Source: Mytilisepta virgata (Eukaryota > Mollusca > Bivalvia > Mytilida > Mytilidae). Taken from it: 64,000 bases of DNA. Below are positions 24,502-36,481 of the stretch, piece after piece (positions within the stretch are counted from its first letter, which is position 1; every line of letters starts with the position of its first letter). The stretch covers positions 22,150,150 through 22,214,149 of the forward strand of contig CM051514.1 of the NCBI GenBank assembly GCA_028015205.1, written 5' to 3'. The position numbers were made by a program, and so were the translations under genes. Below the pieces are notes generated by a model. It worked only from the letters and a program-made list of their open reading frames with translations, made no database searches and was not told the origin of the DNA.

Positions 24502-25196
24502 TTAAGAAAACACATTAAATGTAATATTCTCTCTTGTTTTTAGGAATTTGTATGTTTCTGTCAAATCTCTCTTAGTTTTTATTGAAATATAAATGAACTT
24601 CAAATTCCAGCAATATATTAAAACTGATTTTATTTGTTTGAAATTGAAGCAAATACCACAAGCATCAAAAACTTCTAAATCAGGTAAAGTTTGTACAACT
24701 TGTACTAAACTACTGGCACCCACACTGGTAAAAGAAATGTACAAAACATTTAATGATGCCATGAATTTTAAATTTTGTATTTGAAAATTATTCACTTTAG
24801 TTGAACTTATATCCAAAATCTGAATAAATTTAAGGCTTGTTATAAACTCGATATTTGACAATGGGGCTTCAGCAAGTTCAAGATCATGCAAATATTTGGA
24901 GTTTTTAAGACAAGACATTTTTTCATTAAACTCTTTTTCAATCACCTCAAACATCATATATGACATTCTAAGTGTTTTCAAAAAAGGATTTGTTACAATA
25001 ATGTCTAACAAAATACTGTCAATAATGACATCATCACTATCAAAAATGATATCTGAGTACAGTTTTGGATAAGACTTGACAAAATCATACAATATTTTAC
25101 ATACTTTTGATAAACACAACAACTCAAAACTTGACAAATACTGAGCCACAATAATAAGCACATCATCTGGTAAATCTACCAATCCAAGGGCTAATT
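24502..25196 (-). CDS. F-box/leucine-rich-repeat exon inside the Harbinger element
   Basis: The exon follows a strong acceptor (TTATTTTGTTTCAG) at 25196 and stays open to 24502, about 231 residues. It starts with an F-box: DLPDDVLIIVAQYLSSFELL and CLSKVCKILYDF. Degenerate leucine-rich repeats follow, such as LKTLRMSY, LHDLELAEA and IQILDISST. F-box proteins recruit substrates to SCF ubiquitin ligases. No methionine precedes the F-box in frame, so an upstream exon ending in phase 1 is needed. The C2H2 exon at 27345-27441 ends in exactly that phase. It sits between the gypsy insertion and the SANT/Myb exon, on the same strand as the latter. Cargo gene or alternative 3' exon are both open. Confidence 0.65.
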
Positions 25197-25419
25197 CTGA
25201 AACAAAATAATGATTATTGTTATATTCAAATTTAATGAAGACCTTAAATAAAATTTGTAAACTACAAGCCGAGTCATGTATTCACTTTGGTATACATGTA
25301 TTTATATGAAATTTTCATACTTTGTATAAATGTCTTTAAAAAAAAGATGGTTTATAATATGTATCTGAAATTTTCAAGATAGAGTCGTGAATGAGTACAT
25401 GTATTTAAAGCAAAAAAAG

Positions 25420-27441
25420 TTACTTTTTTAAAGCATCTATAAACTCCCGAAATAGCTCCATTTTTTCGTCATGCATCTTTCGCCTCTCTTCTAAATGTTT
25501 TTCTTTTTCTTTTGTTTGCTTGTCAGAGTAATCTCGTAAAAACCCGACAACTTCATTAGCAGTTGATTTATATTTCTTGGTTTCAGATGCTCTTTTTTTA
25601 ACAGGGGGTTTTTCAGGCACTTCTTCCTCATCTGTGACAGATGTATCAACTGAAAAAACTTTATTTACATGTTTCAGTTGCATCAGAATCTTTTGTGTCC
25701 TTTTTTCTTTTAAATATACTTGTTCCAGCAGTACTTTTTGGTTTGATAGAAGGGTTTCCTTCATATAAATCTTCTAATTCATCCATGTACGGGCAGTTTT
25801 TTCTTTCATTACCTGATTTGTTGTTGTGATCTTTGGTTTTTTTTAAATTGGTCTCCAGGGTTTTCATTCTTCCTTGGCACTGCTCCCAAGTAAAGCCAAA
25901 TCCCTCTTCTCTCATTTTGTCAGAAATGTCCATCCACATTTTTTTTTTTGTAATTCTACCATTGTCAACAGTTTCGTTCCTGTCTTTTACCTCTTTCAGT
26001 AGAATTTTAGTTGCTGTCTCACTCCAAAATGCTGGAGCTGGAGAGCTACATGTATTTGTGGCACTGGAGGTCGAAGCAGATTCCTCTGATGATAGCTCAG
26101 TATTTCTACCTGAAAATGAAATGCTATATGGTAAATAAATTTTTCAAAGATTTGTTTTGCCTCACCTTCGTTGTATTTATTTTATCATAAGAATTCTGAA
26201 ATTGACTATCATTTTTTTTACTTTACATGTTGTTAGGATATTAGAATAAAACCTGTTCAAGCTACAGGGTGAGTCTGACACATAGGTTAATATGGATAAA
26301 GTGTATTGCAGAACTGTATGTTTATTGGAAAAATATTCCTTAAGATTTGCAGTACTAGGAAATGAAAAACCTATTAATTTACAAATGTAACTATACAGGA
26401 GAAAAGTTCTACCAACAAATGGAATCAAGTAGACTATGATAGGCATTGTAGGGCCAAATAAATTATGGTTTGCAAGGTAACCTTTAAAGAAACATGTACA
26501 TGCAAAATGTACGGTATCTTGGCCTCTCTACATATAAATGTACAAATGTATCAATGAATATTAAAGTGATGTGCAATTTGAGTTGTACAAAGTGTAAATA
26601 ACATCCAACGTATTTACATACACATGTAGCATGTGCAGAATTTTTTTTTTTATTTTATTTATTTTTTTGGGGGGGGTCTATCAAAAACAGAAATAAATTT
26701 TGGGAAATAAATATGATAAACCCTTTTTTGTATTTCATAAAGTAAATAAAGCATCAGTGTTTGTGTCAATAAATTTGTATTATGAAACAGGCCAGAATAT
26801 TCAAGTTAATTACATGTATGGGCCCAGGATATTTATATTCAAATAATTCCAATGTACCCCCCCCCCCACACACACACACATCAAATAGTGGTTCCCATAA
26901 AACCAATATTCACAGGAATTAATAACTAATGGTCTGCTTCATATATGTATGATTTCTGATACACATGACACCTATCTGTTATTTCATGGATGCATTTTGA
27001 AGGTACATGTTTGCATGTACATTGTAACAGACCAATTTTAGCATGTTTCATAGATGATGGTATAACAGTATAGGGGGACATATTATTTGTCTTTTTTGTA
27101 TAAGGGACGAAATAAAACATGAAAATAGTGTGTGTTTGGGTATGTAAAAAAAGGGGGGGTCACAGGTTTGACGTCAGTAGCAGGGAATCATAATCGGAAA
27201 GGCATTTCGTCTAAGTTTCGTCCGATGACACCATTGACTTTGTTGATCATGCATGCACGCGCATGATACTTCTTAATGTTTATCGAAAAAGCAATGACTG
27301 GTATATATTACATATCTATTTGGGTTTCATATTGACTTATTTACCTGCGTGCAAACAATCATGACGTAGAAATACGTCCATACTGAGGAAATATTGCTTG
27401 CAAGTTTCGCACTGAAGTTGTAAAGGTGCCATCGACGCCAT
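25420..27441 (-). CDS. Harbinger second gene: C2H2 exon plus SANT/Myb trihelix
   Basis: This is the DNA-binding partner typical of Harbinger elements, needed for nuclear import and end recognition by the transposase. Exon 1 (27345-27441) starts ATGGCGTCG in a good Kozak context. It encodes a C2H2 finger (C-x2-C-x12-H-x3-H, with CETCKQYF) and ends GCAG/GTAAAT. Exon 2 starts at 26109 after CATTTTCAG, in phase. It carries an acidic Ser-rich lead, then a trihelix/Myb_DNA-bind fold with tryptophans in FWSETATKILL, KKKMWMDISDKM and GFTWEQCQGRMK, and ends around PYMDELEDLYEG. The frame then changes near 25665 and a charged coiled-coil tail runs to 25420. That change is either a one-base lesion or a 19-nt GT...AG segment (25650-25668) whose removal restores frame. 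Confidence 0.72.
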
Positions 27442-27587
27442 ATTTCTTTATATTATCACGTGATCTCTCCATTTGCTACCTGGGTCTGAAAATGGAGAGG
27501 CGGTAGCTCTCCATCAGCTCTGCATTTCCCAAACAAACAGTCGTGGACGGGTCCATCAGGTCTCCATCGGACCAAACAAATACGCCC

Positions 27588-27830
27588 CAGATAATAACCT
27601 GAAACTGCAAAATTTTCTACAGTTAAGGGGTAATAACCCAACAAAGGGTTGACCGATTTGTTTTCATGGCAGGTAGATCTTGACCTGATGAACATTTATA
27701 CCCTAGTCAGTTTTGCTCCAATTGCTTTAGTTTTTGAGATATAAGACAAAAAATGCAGTTTACCCCTATGTTCTATTTTTAGCCATGTCGGCCATGTTGG
27801 TTGGCAGGCAGGTTAGGTGAGCTACAAATG
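27588..27830 (+). repeat. Right half of the dispersed repeat split by Harbinger
   Basis: It matches about 32350-32590, including ACCCAACAAAGGGTTGACCG, and ends near GGTGAGCTAC. Together with 10817-10940 it forms one repeat copy into which the Harbinger element inserted. Confidence 0.85.
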
Positions 27831-27963
27831 GAGAAAAGAGGTCTTGGACTGACATCGGTCTGGTAGACAGCACAGTTTCAGTAAAGGCTATTTGTTACGA
27901 TGAGACCAAGCTTTCTATACTAGCGGAGGAACGGTCTGTAATGATTAGAAATTATGATTGTAA

Positions 27964-28170
27964 TTTATTACATCAAAGGCCAAAGTGTGTACAACAGCTG
28001 AGCTAGATGTAAACCAAACATACATAGATCAGGCAAGGCAACTGGTAGCACCACCCTCTGTTGCTGAAGAAAGAAGTGTTTGTGATGCTAAGAAAACATC
28101 AGTTAGGTCTGCTAGATTGTATTTAGCAATTCAAAATTTTACAAGCATGATAATTGACAATGATTCTTAA
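27964..28170 (+). CDS. Candidate exon, unknown protein
   Basis: An open stretch with protein-like composition, including AELDVNQTYIDQARQL and SVCDAKKTSVRSARLYL, ending in TAA at 28168. I see no convincing start or acceptor. The family is not recognised. The next candidate at 28458 is in a similar style and may belong to the same degenerate gene. Confidence 0.3.
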   Translation, partial: FITSKAKVCTTAELDVNQTYIDQARQLVAPPSVAEERSVCDAKKTSVRSARLYLAIQNFTSMIIDNDS

Positions 28171-28457
28171 ATAAAAAAGTATTCCATTTTATAATATGAC
28201 AACACATTTTGTCTAATTTGTTAGAAAATCCAAGAACTTATAGTATGCAACGATATAATAAGGACCTAATAATTGTTAAATAATTTGTTATTCACAAAGA
28301 ACAAATAATAAATTTGGTATGAATTACTAACCATTGAATCATACTTAAATATTAAGTAATTACGTGAGTTTTTTTTAGGTAGATCATTGTAATAGATGGA
28401 TAGAGGCCTAATAGTTTAAACTAATAGACCAATGTCATTTTTGTTGTATTTTAACAG

Positions 28458-28619
28458 ATAAATGATGTACAGACACATACAATGAAATATCAAGAGGTTA
28501 TCAAAGTTAGATCAATAACATTGGAAGATGCCAGTGAAGAGGTGAATATTAGTCAATGGAGAACACTGGCAGAGGAAGAACGAAGTATTGGCCAGACATA
28601 CTTAAATCACAAATCTTAA
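28458..28619 (+). CDS. Candidate terminal exon, unknown protein
   Basis: It follows a good acceptor (TTGTATTTTAACAG) and is open for 53 codons to TAA at 28617. It contains MKYQEVIKVRSITLEDASEE and ISQWRTLAEEERSIGQ. The composition suggests real coding sequence, but I recognise no family. Confidence 0.35.
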   Translation: MNDVQTHTMKYQEVIKVRSITLEDASEEVNISQWRTLAEEERSIGQTYLNHKS

Positions 28620-29984
28620 ACTCAATGTATACCAGGGAATTAAGTTCAAGACAATGAGCAGAAGCACTATAAATGCAAGTTTCTGTTGTTAAACGCATTT
28701 TTGTTTAGCATGCGAGTTTTGTCACGGACGCAGACATAGCGATCCTACATTCTGTCATCGGAGGTGGCGTCAATTACATTCACTCTGTGGTTAAAGTTTT
28801 TTTTAAACATTAAGAACTTTCTTAAACCATATTGGATTTTTACCAAACTTCGACAGAATGTTTGTGCCGTTTTTCAGAATTTTCTTATAAACCATTAATT
28901 TTTTCTTGAACCATTCTCCATTTCTACCAAACTTTGACAGAAGCTTCTTCATGATCAAGAAATAACATATGGAGAAAAATGTATATTCTAAAATTACACT
29001 GAAAACACGTCCAGACAACACCGAAAGCAGGAGAAACACTGGGTTCCGTGGAACCCTTACGAATTTAAAACGAATATAGAGCCTTTAAGACCACATGTTA
29101 TCTTTGCATCTTTTAACAAGGATTTATTAACCAAACCTAAAAAAGGCAGAATCTGTAAGATCTTAAATAACATTAATATATCACAAATTTTCTATTAATT
29201 GTATTTTGAGCAAATTACCGTTCAAAATATTTTTTTATTCATTTTCAGTCTGGTTTCACATGGTCAACTGGTTTCAGATAAGATTTTTACCATACGGACG
29301 TATGTTAGACTAATCTCATCTGTGGTGTGGCCATCTTGTTTTACATTCCTGGTTTAACCTTGATATATTGTATTGATTCTACACTACATGTGAATATGAA
29401 TGAGAGGTGCTATATATTAGAGCAAATTTGGGAACTGACAATTTGAAAGCAATAATTCGGTTACCCGGGTACATGTGGATAACCTGAGGATGTTAATCAC
29501 GACTTTATAATTAGGCGAACATAAATTGACCATATTTGTATGTTAATTTCACAAGGAATACTTCCAGTTGAAAAACTATACATATATCTTTACTTATAGA
29601 TTGAGACATCCCCTCCAGAGAAAACACACATCTGCCAATTAATAGGTTGTGGACAAGAAGGCAAATGCACACTGAATTGCTTGTTAGATGAAGGTGTAAA
29701 GATGTCAAGACAAGTGAGATCCTAATGTGGAACAAAGAGGATGCTACGCCCGAGATGATCCTCGATAATGAGGATGCATCCCCTGAGATGATACTGGACA
29801 GAACAATGTCGTTTGCAGCTATTATTACAGATGTGTCGGGTGTTGCTATATATATCCCATGTCTAAAACTATGAAGAAAAAACATACATATAGCAATACA
29901 CATGCCAAAAACAATGATACATGTACACATAATAACATACTAACATTAAAACTAAATGAAGGTATCGTATGACATCTCATTTAT
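28620..29984. other. Mostly non-coding; one short coding-like scrap
   Basis: Only 29700-29873 (+) looks coding-like. There a 33-bp unit around GAGGATGC...GATGATCCT is duplicated in frame, and the frame ends at a stop near 29873. No start, family or splice partner is seen. Confidence 0.35.
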
Positions 29985-30531
29985 TAATTTATAATTATGT
30001 CGCATACGATATGCACTATCGACAGCTGCACGAATACTTTTAGCGTAGATGTGCATACCTCCATCATTTAAATAAATGAACTTTATCTGACAACAAAGCT
30101 TTCGTGTTTTTCCACAGGCCCCGATGTTTCCAGAAAGTAAAATTTGTACGTGATTTCAAAATTGAAGACAGTACCCGATTCACTTTGTTTACTGTGCTGT
30201 TATAATCAGGACCCGACCTTTCGGAATACCTCGGCAGTAATTGCCCAACGATCACGTGACTTTCACCATACACTGTAATTATGTAATCACTCAATGACGC
30301 GATATCTCGAGCCAATTTCTCAGGTTTCCTCTCGCTTGTTATGTCATTACCGCCAATTTGAATGAATAAAGAATTTGGTTTCCAAGTGTGAAAAACGTGC
30401 ATAAATTCCGCTTTCTGAATGCTTTTACGACCCGGAGGCAATGTACTTCCACCAAAACCTGCAAATGCAACATGAATTTCGGTACCATCGAACCCTAAAT
30501 TATATCGGCCCTCTGCACGATTCTCGTACAA
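29985..30531 (-). pseudogene. SGNH-hydrolase-like fragment, frameshifted
   Basis: The minus-strand frame encodes the middle of an SGNH/GDSL-like fold: SLFIQIGGNDIT fits the block holding the catalytic Asn, and a helix-strand with SHVIVGQLLPR follows. Near 30080 the frame meets a stop just after DKVHLF, the place of the catalytic His block. One base on, another frame continues GMHIYAKSIRAAV, as expected for the C-terminal helix, so a one-base lesion is likely. The N-terminal block with the nucleophile Ser is not seen. Such domains occur in retroelement ORFs and in esterases; which one this came from is unclear. Confidence 0.5.
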
Positions 30532-31217
30532 AAAAGATTATAATCTGTGTACAAATGAATGCCCAAATATCAAAACTCGATGAACCAAAATAAATGAATT
30601 AAAGAATTTCCACAAACGAAATTTTTCCTAAATAATATTTTAGATGGCTTTTACCTTCTGAATAAGTTATATAATCGTAACTTCTTTTCCGTAATAAATC
30701 GTCAGTTATCTTCTGTCAAAAACTGAATAATACCTCTTTCAGGAACAAACTTTTGTTCTGACAAAATTGAAAATGTTTACTTTTCTGGCAAAACAAAAAT
30801 AGGGTCTAGTAGCAGTCAGTGCAATTGCCAGAATGCGGGTGCAATTAGACGCTTGTTAAAAGTTGGCATGCACTTTATCCTCATTGGTCAATTAAAATAT
30901 TAGCAGTCAATATGCTGACCTTGACTGCCTGTAATCAAAAACTTGCACAATTCCTAGACAAAGAGCATGGAAATTTTCGGTTTCTTATTACTCATTGGTA
31001 AGAAATAAAATCTATACAAGTTGAAACAGTATCCTATATAGCAGTAAATTAGTGTATAAAAATTTCCTTCCAAAAATGTTTTTATTACCATAAAACTGAT
31101 TTTTTGATTGGTCAAAATTTCAAAAATCTTCTCTGAAACCATACAGCTAAATTAACTGATACTTGGTATGAAACATCTATGAAAGGTCCATTACAATTTT
31201 CACTTGAAATAAATTTG

Positions 31218-32757
31218 ATTGATTGTGGGACTGCCAGGTGAGCTATACAGCCTCAATTCTCTTGAACCTCTTGTTTCTAGGAGTTATGTCCCTTTGAACA
31301 TATAATTTTGGCCAAATTGTACTACTGAAAGATTGTCAGTTAAACTCTCAAACCACACAACAGAATTTCATGAAACATAATAGTTGATTAGGGTATACTC
31401 TGTAGATGTGCATATCCACACGAAATTTTTATCCAGATTGTCAACCAAGATGGCCACAAATGCAGTTTAATATAGAACCCTATGGCAAAATTCATTTAAA
31501 AATCTTCTTGTCTAAAACCACTTACTAGCCAGTTGGAACAATACTTAGCCGTAATGGTCCTTAGATGGTTCTCTTTTAGAAATGTGTCCATTGTTAATTT
31601 AAGTTCTGCTGTGGCGGCCTCTTGGTTCACAGTCCACGAAATCAGACACATTTCTGAAAAAGGACCAATGCTGCCAAGTCCTGCTCTAATATGTCAAGTG
31701 GTTTCAGACAAGATTTTTCAATGAATTTTCCTAAAGGGCCCTATGTTGAACTAAGTTCGGTTGTGGCGGCCATCTTGGTTGACAGTCCAGGTCATCGGAC
31801 ACACATCTCTAAGAGCACCATTGCTGCCAAGTCTTATTCCAATTGGTCAAGTGGTTTAAGACAAGAAGATTTTTCAATCAATTTTCATCAATTTCCCAAT
31901 AGGGCCCTTTGTTAAACTAAGTCCGGCTGTGGCGGCCATCTTGGTTAACAGTCCGGGTCACTGGACATATTTCTGAAAAAGAACCTCCTAAGAACCATTA
32001 CTGCCAACTTTGGTTCCAACTGGCCTTGAAGTTTCATATAAGAGATTTTTTAAATTCACTCCCTTTTTTTCTATTTTTAGTAACAGCAGCCATGTCGGTT
32101 GGAAGTCGGGTATGCCGGACATAATTTTGGAAGGGGGCCACACAAGGACCATTCCACCAAAGTTTGGTCTCAATTGGCCCAGAGGTTTGAGGGGAAAAGA
32201 TCTTTAAAGGAAAGTTTATGCTGGATGCCATCTTTAAAGGGCAAAAACTCCTATAAGGGGTCAATGATTTTGGTCATGTTGACTTATTTGTAGATCTTAC
32301 TTTGTTGAACATGTTTGATGTTTACAATTTGCCTTTATAATAATATTCAAGGTAATAACCTAAAACTGCAAAATTTCCTTAAAATTAACAATTCAGGGGC
32401 AATAACCCAACAAAGGGTTGACCGATTCGTCTGAAAATTTTATGACAGGTAGATCTTGACCTGATGAACATTTTTACTCCATGTCAGTTTTGCTCTAATT
32501 GCTTTAGTTTTTGAGATATGAGACAAAACTGCAATTTACCCCCTATGTTCTATTTTTAGCCATGTCGGCCATGTTGGTTGGCAGGCGGGGTCATCGGACA
32601 CATTTGTTAAACTAGATACCCTAATGATGCATGTGGCCAAGTTTGGTTCAATTTGGCCCAGTAGTTTCAGAGGAGAAGATTTTTGTAAAAGTTAACGGAC
32701 GAGGGACGCCAAGTGATGAGAATAGCTCACTTAACCCTTTGGGTCAGGTGAGCTAAA
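31218..32757 (+). repeat. Dispersed repeat with internal tandem units and terminal hairpin
   Basis: The block contains three to four degenerate units of about 150-170 bp, each with GTGGCGGCCATCTTGGTT-like and AAGTGGTTTCAGACAAGA-like words. Then comes the part shared with the Harbinger target. The right end is a GACGAGGGACGCCAAGTG spacer and a hairpin at 32724-32754 (AGCTCACTTAACCC against GGGTCAGGTGAGCT). It has no coding capacity. Confidence 0.7.
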
Positions 32758-34589
32758 AACTATGGTGAGCACCCAAAATCCTACATACGATCCATTATTT
32801 GTTCCGGTTGGATGAACAACGGCCGACAGAGGCCATGTTTATTTTTATTTGCCAATTTTAAAAGTCTCTGAAACTGCATGACTGATAACAAAATATCCTC
32901 TACAAACGATCCACGTTTGGTTGAGATTCATCGGCTCAACCGATGGCTGCGGGGGTTCAAAGTTTCCATTGAAACCATATGGGAAAAGACTTACCAATTG
33001 GAACTAAAGGGCAGATTGTAAACAAACTTAGCAGGAATGATATATGAAAGGGTCTCTATTAAATTTCCACCTTTGATTCAGGGTTAATGAAAAACATGGC
33101 TGCCAGACAGGCCATTTTTTTATTGGCCAATTTTCAAAACTTTTATCTGAAACTACATTATGAAATGTTTTGAAACTGCAAGATGGATGACAATACCATT
33201 GAAACCATAAGGGAAAGGACTTTATGTTATTTGCTTAGGAACTAGTGGGCAGATTGTAACCAAACTTGAGAATTTAACCGCTAGAATCTTCCCCCTTTTA
33301 GGTATTTGTAACATTTTGGGGTAAGAAAATTTTATATTTTTGGGATCTAATATTTTAGAACATTTTTTTTTTTAAATTATGAGCAGTTGACACATTGCTT
33401 GTCAGTTTGACACATATCTGCTTACATATTTGATTTTAACTAAAAATAAAATGCTCCGCTGGGCGCAGCTAGATACGACCGCAGATGTCGAACCCTGAAT
33501 AGTTGGGGCAATTATGAACACAACATTCAAGCTTGATACAATACTGAATTTGGATTGTGAATAAATATTTGACACAGCATAGGTTTCTGACACAGAATGA
33601 ATGTTGTCTAAGAACTTAAAAATTTTTAATTTACCTATTCAAACCATATCAGTATTATTTGTTTTTATATATAAATCAGAAATAACCAATTTAAAATTTA
33701 AAATTGGGCACACATATCAATTTCTTGCTATTGCGCAATACTGTGTAATTGAAAATTTCTTCAAATATTTGACACATAATAGGTTTCTGACACAGAATAA
33801 CTGAAATCAAAGAACTTAAAATTGGTCATATGATTTGAATTTATATTCAATTTTTTGCTTTTGTGTAATACAATATGCTGTGGAGAATTGCCCCCCCCCC
33901 CCAAAAAAAAAATAATAATTTACCCCCTTTTTTAGCTTTTGTGCAATACACTATGAAGTTGCACATTGACCCCCCTCCCAAAAAAAAACAAAAAACAATA
34001 AAATTTATTGTAACCCCCCCCTTTTTTTGGCTAAAAAAAATTTGAAATTTTCTTTTTAATTTATGAAATATGAAATGAGAAAAAATTACCCCCTCCCCAA
34101 TTTCTCATTTACCACCCCCCCCCCCCCCAAATTTTGTTTTCAACCCCCCCCCATTTCTTTATACTTTGCAACCATAACAACCCATTTTAAATAAACCATA
34201 ACATATTAAAATAGAAAATGACATCATAGTCATGGATGGCAAATTTTAAATATACATATTAAAAGCAGTTTAGATAAGATAAACAAAAAAGCTTCATCAG
34301 CACATTTTATACTGGCAAATTTCCAATGGAATTTGTTAATAATAAAGTTTTGATAACAGGGGACACATATCAATTTCTTGCTATTGCGCAATACTGTGCA
34401 ATTGAAAATTTCTTCAAATATTTGACACATAATAGGTTTCTGACACAGAATAACTGAAATAGAGCTTAGAATTGGTCATATGATTTGAATTTATATTCAA
34501 TTTTTTGCTTTTGTGTAATACAATATGCTGTGGAGAATTGCCCCCCCCACCAAAAAAAAAAAAAAATTACCCCCTTTGTAGCTTTAATT

Positions 34590-35370
34590 TTGGACCCCGA
34601 TTTGGACCAACTTGAAAACTCGGCCCATAATAAAAAAACTAGGTACATGTTTAGATTCAGCATATCAAAGAACCCCAAGAATTCAATTTTTGTTAAAATC
34701 GAACTAAGTTTAATTTTGGACCCTTTGGACCTTAATGTAGACCAATTTGAAAACGGGACCAAAAATTAAGAATCTAAATGCACGGTTAGATTCGGCATAT
34801 CAAAGAACCCCAATAGTTCAATTTTCGATGAAATCAAACAAAGTTTAATTTTGGACCCCGATTTGGACCAACTTGAAAACTGGGCCCATAATAAAAAAAC
34901 TAAGTACATGTTTAGATTCAGCATATCAAAGAACTCAAAGAATTCAATTTTTGTTAAAATCAAACTAAGTTTAATTTTGGACCCTTTGGACCTTAATGTA
35001 GACCAATTTGAAAACGGGACCAAAAATTAAGAATCTAAATGCACGGTTAGATTCGGCATATCAAAGAACCCCAATAGTTCAATTTTCGATGAAATCAAAC
35101 AAAGTTTAATTTTGGACCCCGATTTGGACCAACTTGAAAACTGGGCCCATAATAAAAAAACTAAGTACATGTTTAGATTCAGCATATCAAAGAACCCAAA
35201 GAATTCAATTTTTGTTAAAATCAAACTAAGTTTAATTTTGGACCCTTTGGACCTTAATGTAGACCAATTTGAAAACGGGACCAAAAATTAAGATCCTAAA
35301 TGCACGGTTAGATTCGGCATATCAAAGAACCCCAATAGTTCAATTTTCAATGAAATCAAACAAAGTTTAA
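34590..35370. repeat. Three tandem copies of a 261-bp unit
   Basis: Words such as TTTAATTTTGGACCCCGATT and CGGGACCAAAAATTAAGA recur with a spacing of 261 bp. The antisense frames they produce repeat likewise and are not genes. Confidence 0.85.
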
Positions 35371-35835
35371 TTTTGGACCCTTTTGGCCCCTAATTCCTAA
35401 ACTGTTGGGACCAAAACTCCAAAAATCAATCCCAACCTTCCTTTTGTGGTCATAAACCTTGTGTTTAAATTTCATAGATTTCTATTTACTTATACTAAAG
35501 TTATTGTGCAAAAACCAAGAAAAATGCTTATTTTGGCCCTTTTTTAGCCCCTAATTCCTAAACTGTTGGGACCAAAACTCCCAAAAACAATCCCAACCTT
35601 CCTTTTGTGGTCATAAACCTTGTGTTAAAATTTCATAGATTTCTATTTACTTATACTAGAGTTATTGTGCGAAAACCTAGAAAAATGCTTATTGGGCCCT
35701 TTTTTGGCCCCTGATTCTTAAACTGTTGGGACCAAAACTCCCAAAATCAATCCCAACCTTCCTTTTGTGGTCATAAACCTTGTGTTTAAATTTCATAGAT
35801 TTCTATTAACTTATACTACATTTATAGTGCGAAAA
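35371..35835. repeat. Three tandem copies of a 160/161-bp unit
   Basis: TAATTCCTAAACTGTTGGGA or a variant occurs at 35391, 35552 and 35712. Non-coding. Confidence 0.85.
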
Positions 35836-36481
35836 CCAAATGTCTACAGACTCCGACGGACGACGGACGACGACGACGACGACGACGCCAACGTCATACC
35901 AATATACGACCGCAAAAATTTTGCGGTCGTATAAAAAACCGAAAATGGAGGGATGTGTGGATTCATACAGAGGCAGCCCACCGGAATAAGTCATTTTGGT
36001 AATATAATTTCCATTTTACAAAACCAGTGGAATTGGAGGCTTTGATAGGCCAATGATAGATTTCTCTACAAGCCTCTACTTATTGCAAAGTCGTTTTTCT
36101 TTGATCAATTAGTAATGTTAGCCGCCGTTTTCAGACATATTACACAAATAGTTATTTTAATGCTAAATAAATCTGCGGCATATCTAAATTTGAGATCGTG
36201 ACATGCCTACTCAGATGACAATGTATTTCATGTACTTGTCTCATTCTCAGTATCTTAAATATTTTTCTGTTTGATATCAAGTCATTAATTTTTTAGGCGG
36301 CTTGTTTACCTTGGTTTAATATTATACACACCAGAACTCAGTTTAAAGAAAAGATTAAATAACCCCCACTCATTCACTTGTTCGTGTATACATACTTGAA
36401 CATTCACATTTAAGGAAACATGTGAGGTTCAACATTAATGCATTGTATTATTGAAAATATATACGACATGAAAAAACTAGA

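Larger units (their letters stand above)
10941..27587. mobile_element. PIF/Harbinger DNA transposon carrying a nested LTR element
   Basis: The ends are 15-bp inverted repeats with one mismatch: GGTCGTATTTGTTTG at 10941, and the complement of GGGCGTATTTGTTTG ending at 27587. They are flanked by the 3-bp duplication CAG (10938-10940 and 27588-27590), as expected for this superfamily. Two genes start about 135-146 bp inside each end and point inward: a HARBI1-like transposase (+, from 11075) and a C2H2/SANT-Myb gene (-, from 27441), the standard two-gene set of Harbinger. An F-box/LRR exon also lies inside. After removing the gypsy insertion the element is about 7.3 kb. Copies of TGGAGA/TCTCCA cluster in both subterminal zones and may be protein-binding sites. 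Confidence 0.9.
33473..35933 (+). repeat. Composite dispersed repeat with a perfect terminal palindrome
   Basis: The left end begins ATACGACCGCAGA at 33473. The right end is a perfect 15-bp stem with a one-base loop at 35903-35933 (TATACGACCGCAAAA). The outer ends are therefore inverted relative to each other. The interior has long A and C homopolymers (33890-34150), 261-bp tandem units, 161-bp tandem units and a (GAC)n-rich spacer just before the palindrome (35855-35890). I recognise this as a mussel-type interspersed repeat; it is non-coding. Confidence 0.75.

Noticed and set aside
34466..35284. Three similar antisense frames of 85-98 codons
   Set aside because: They repeat with the 261-bp tandem unit and have no start context, splice sites or family; non-coding repeat.
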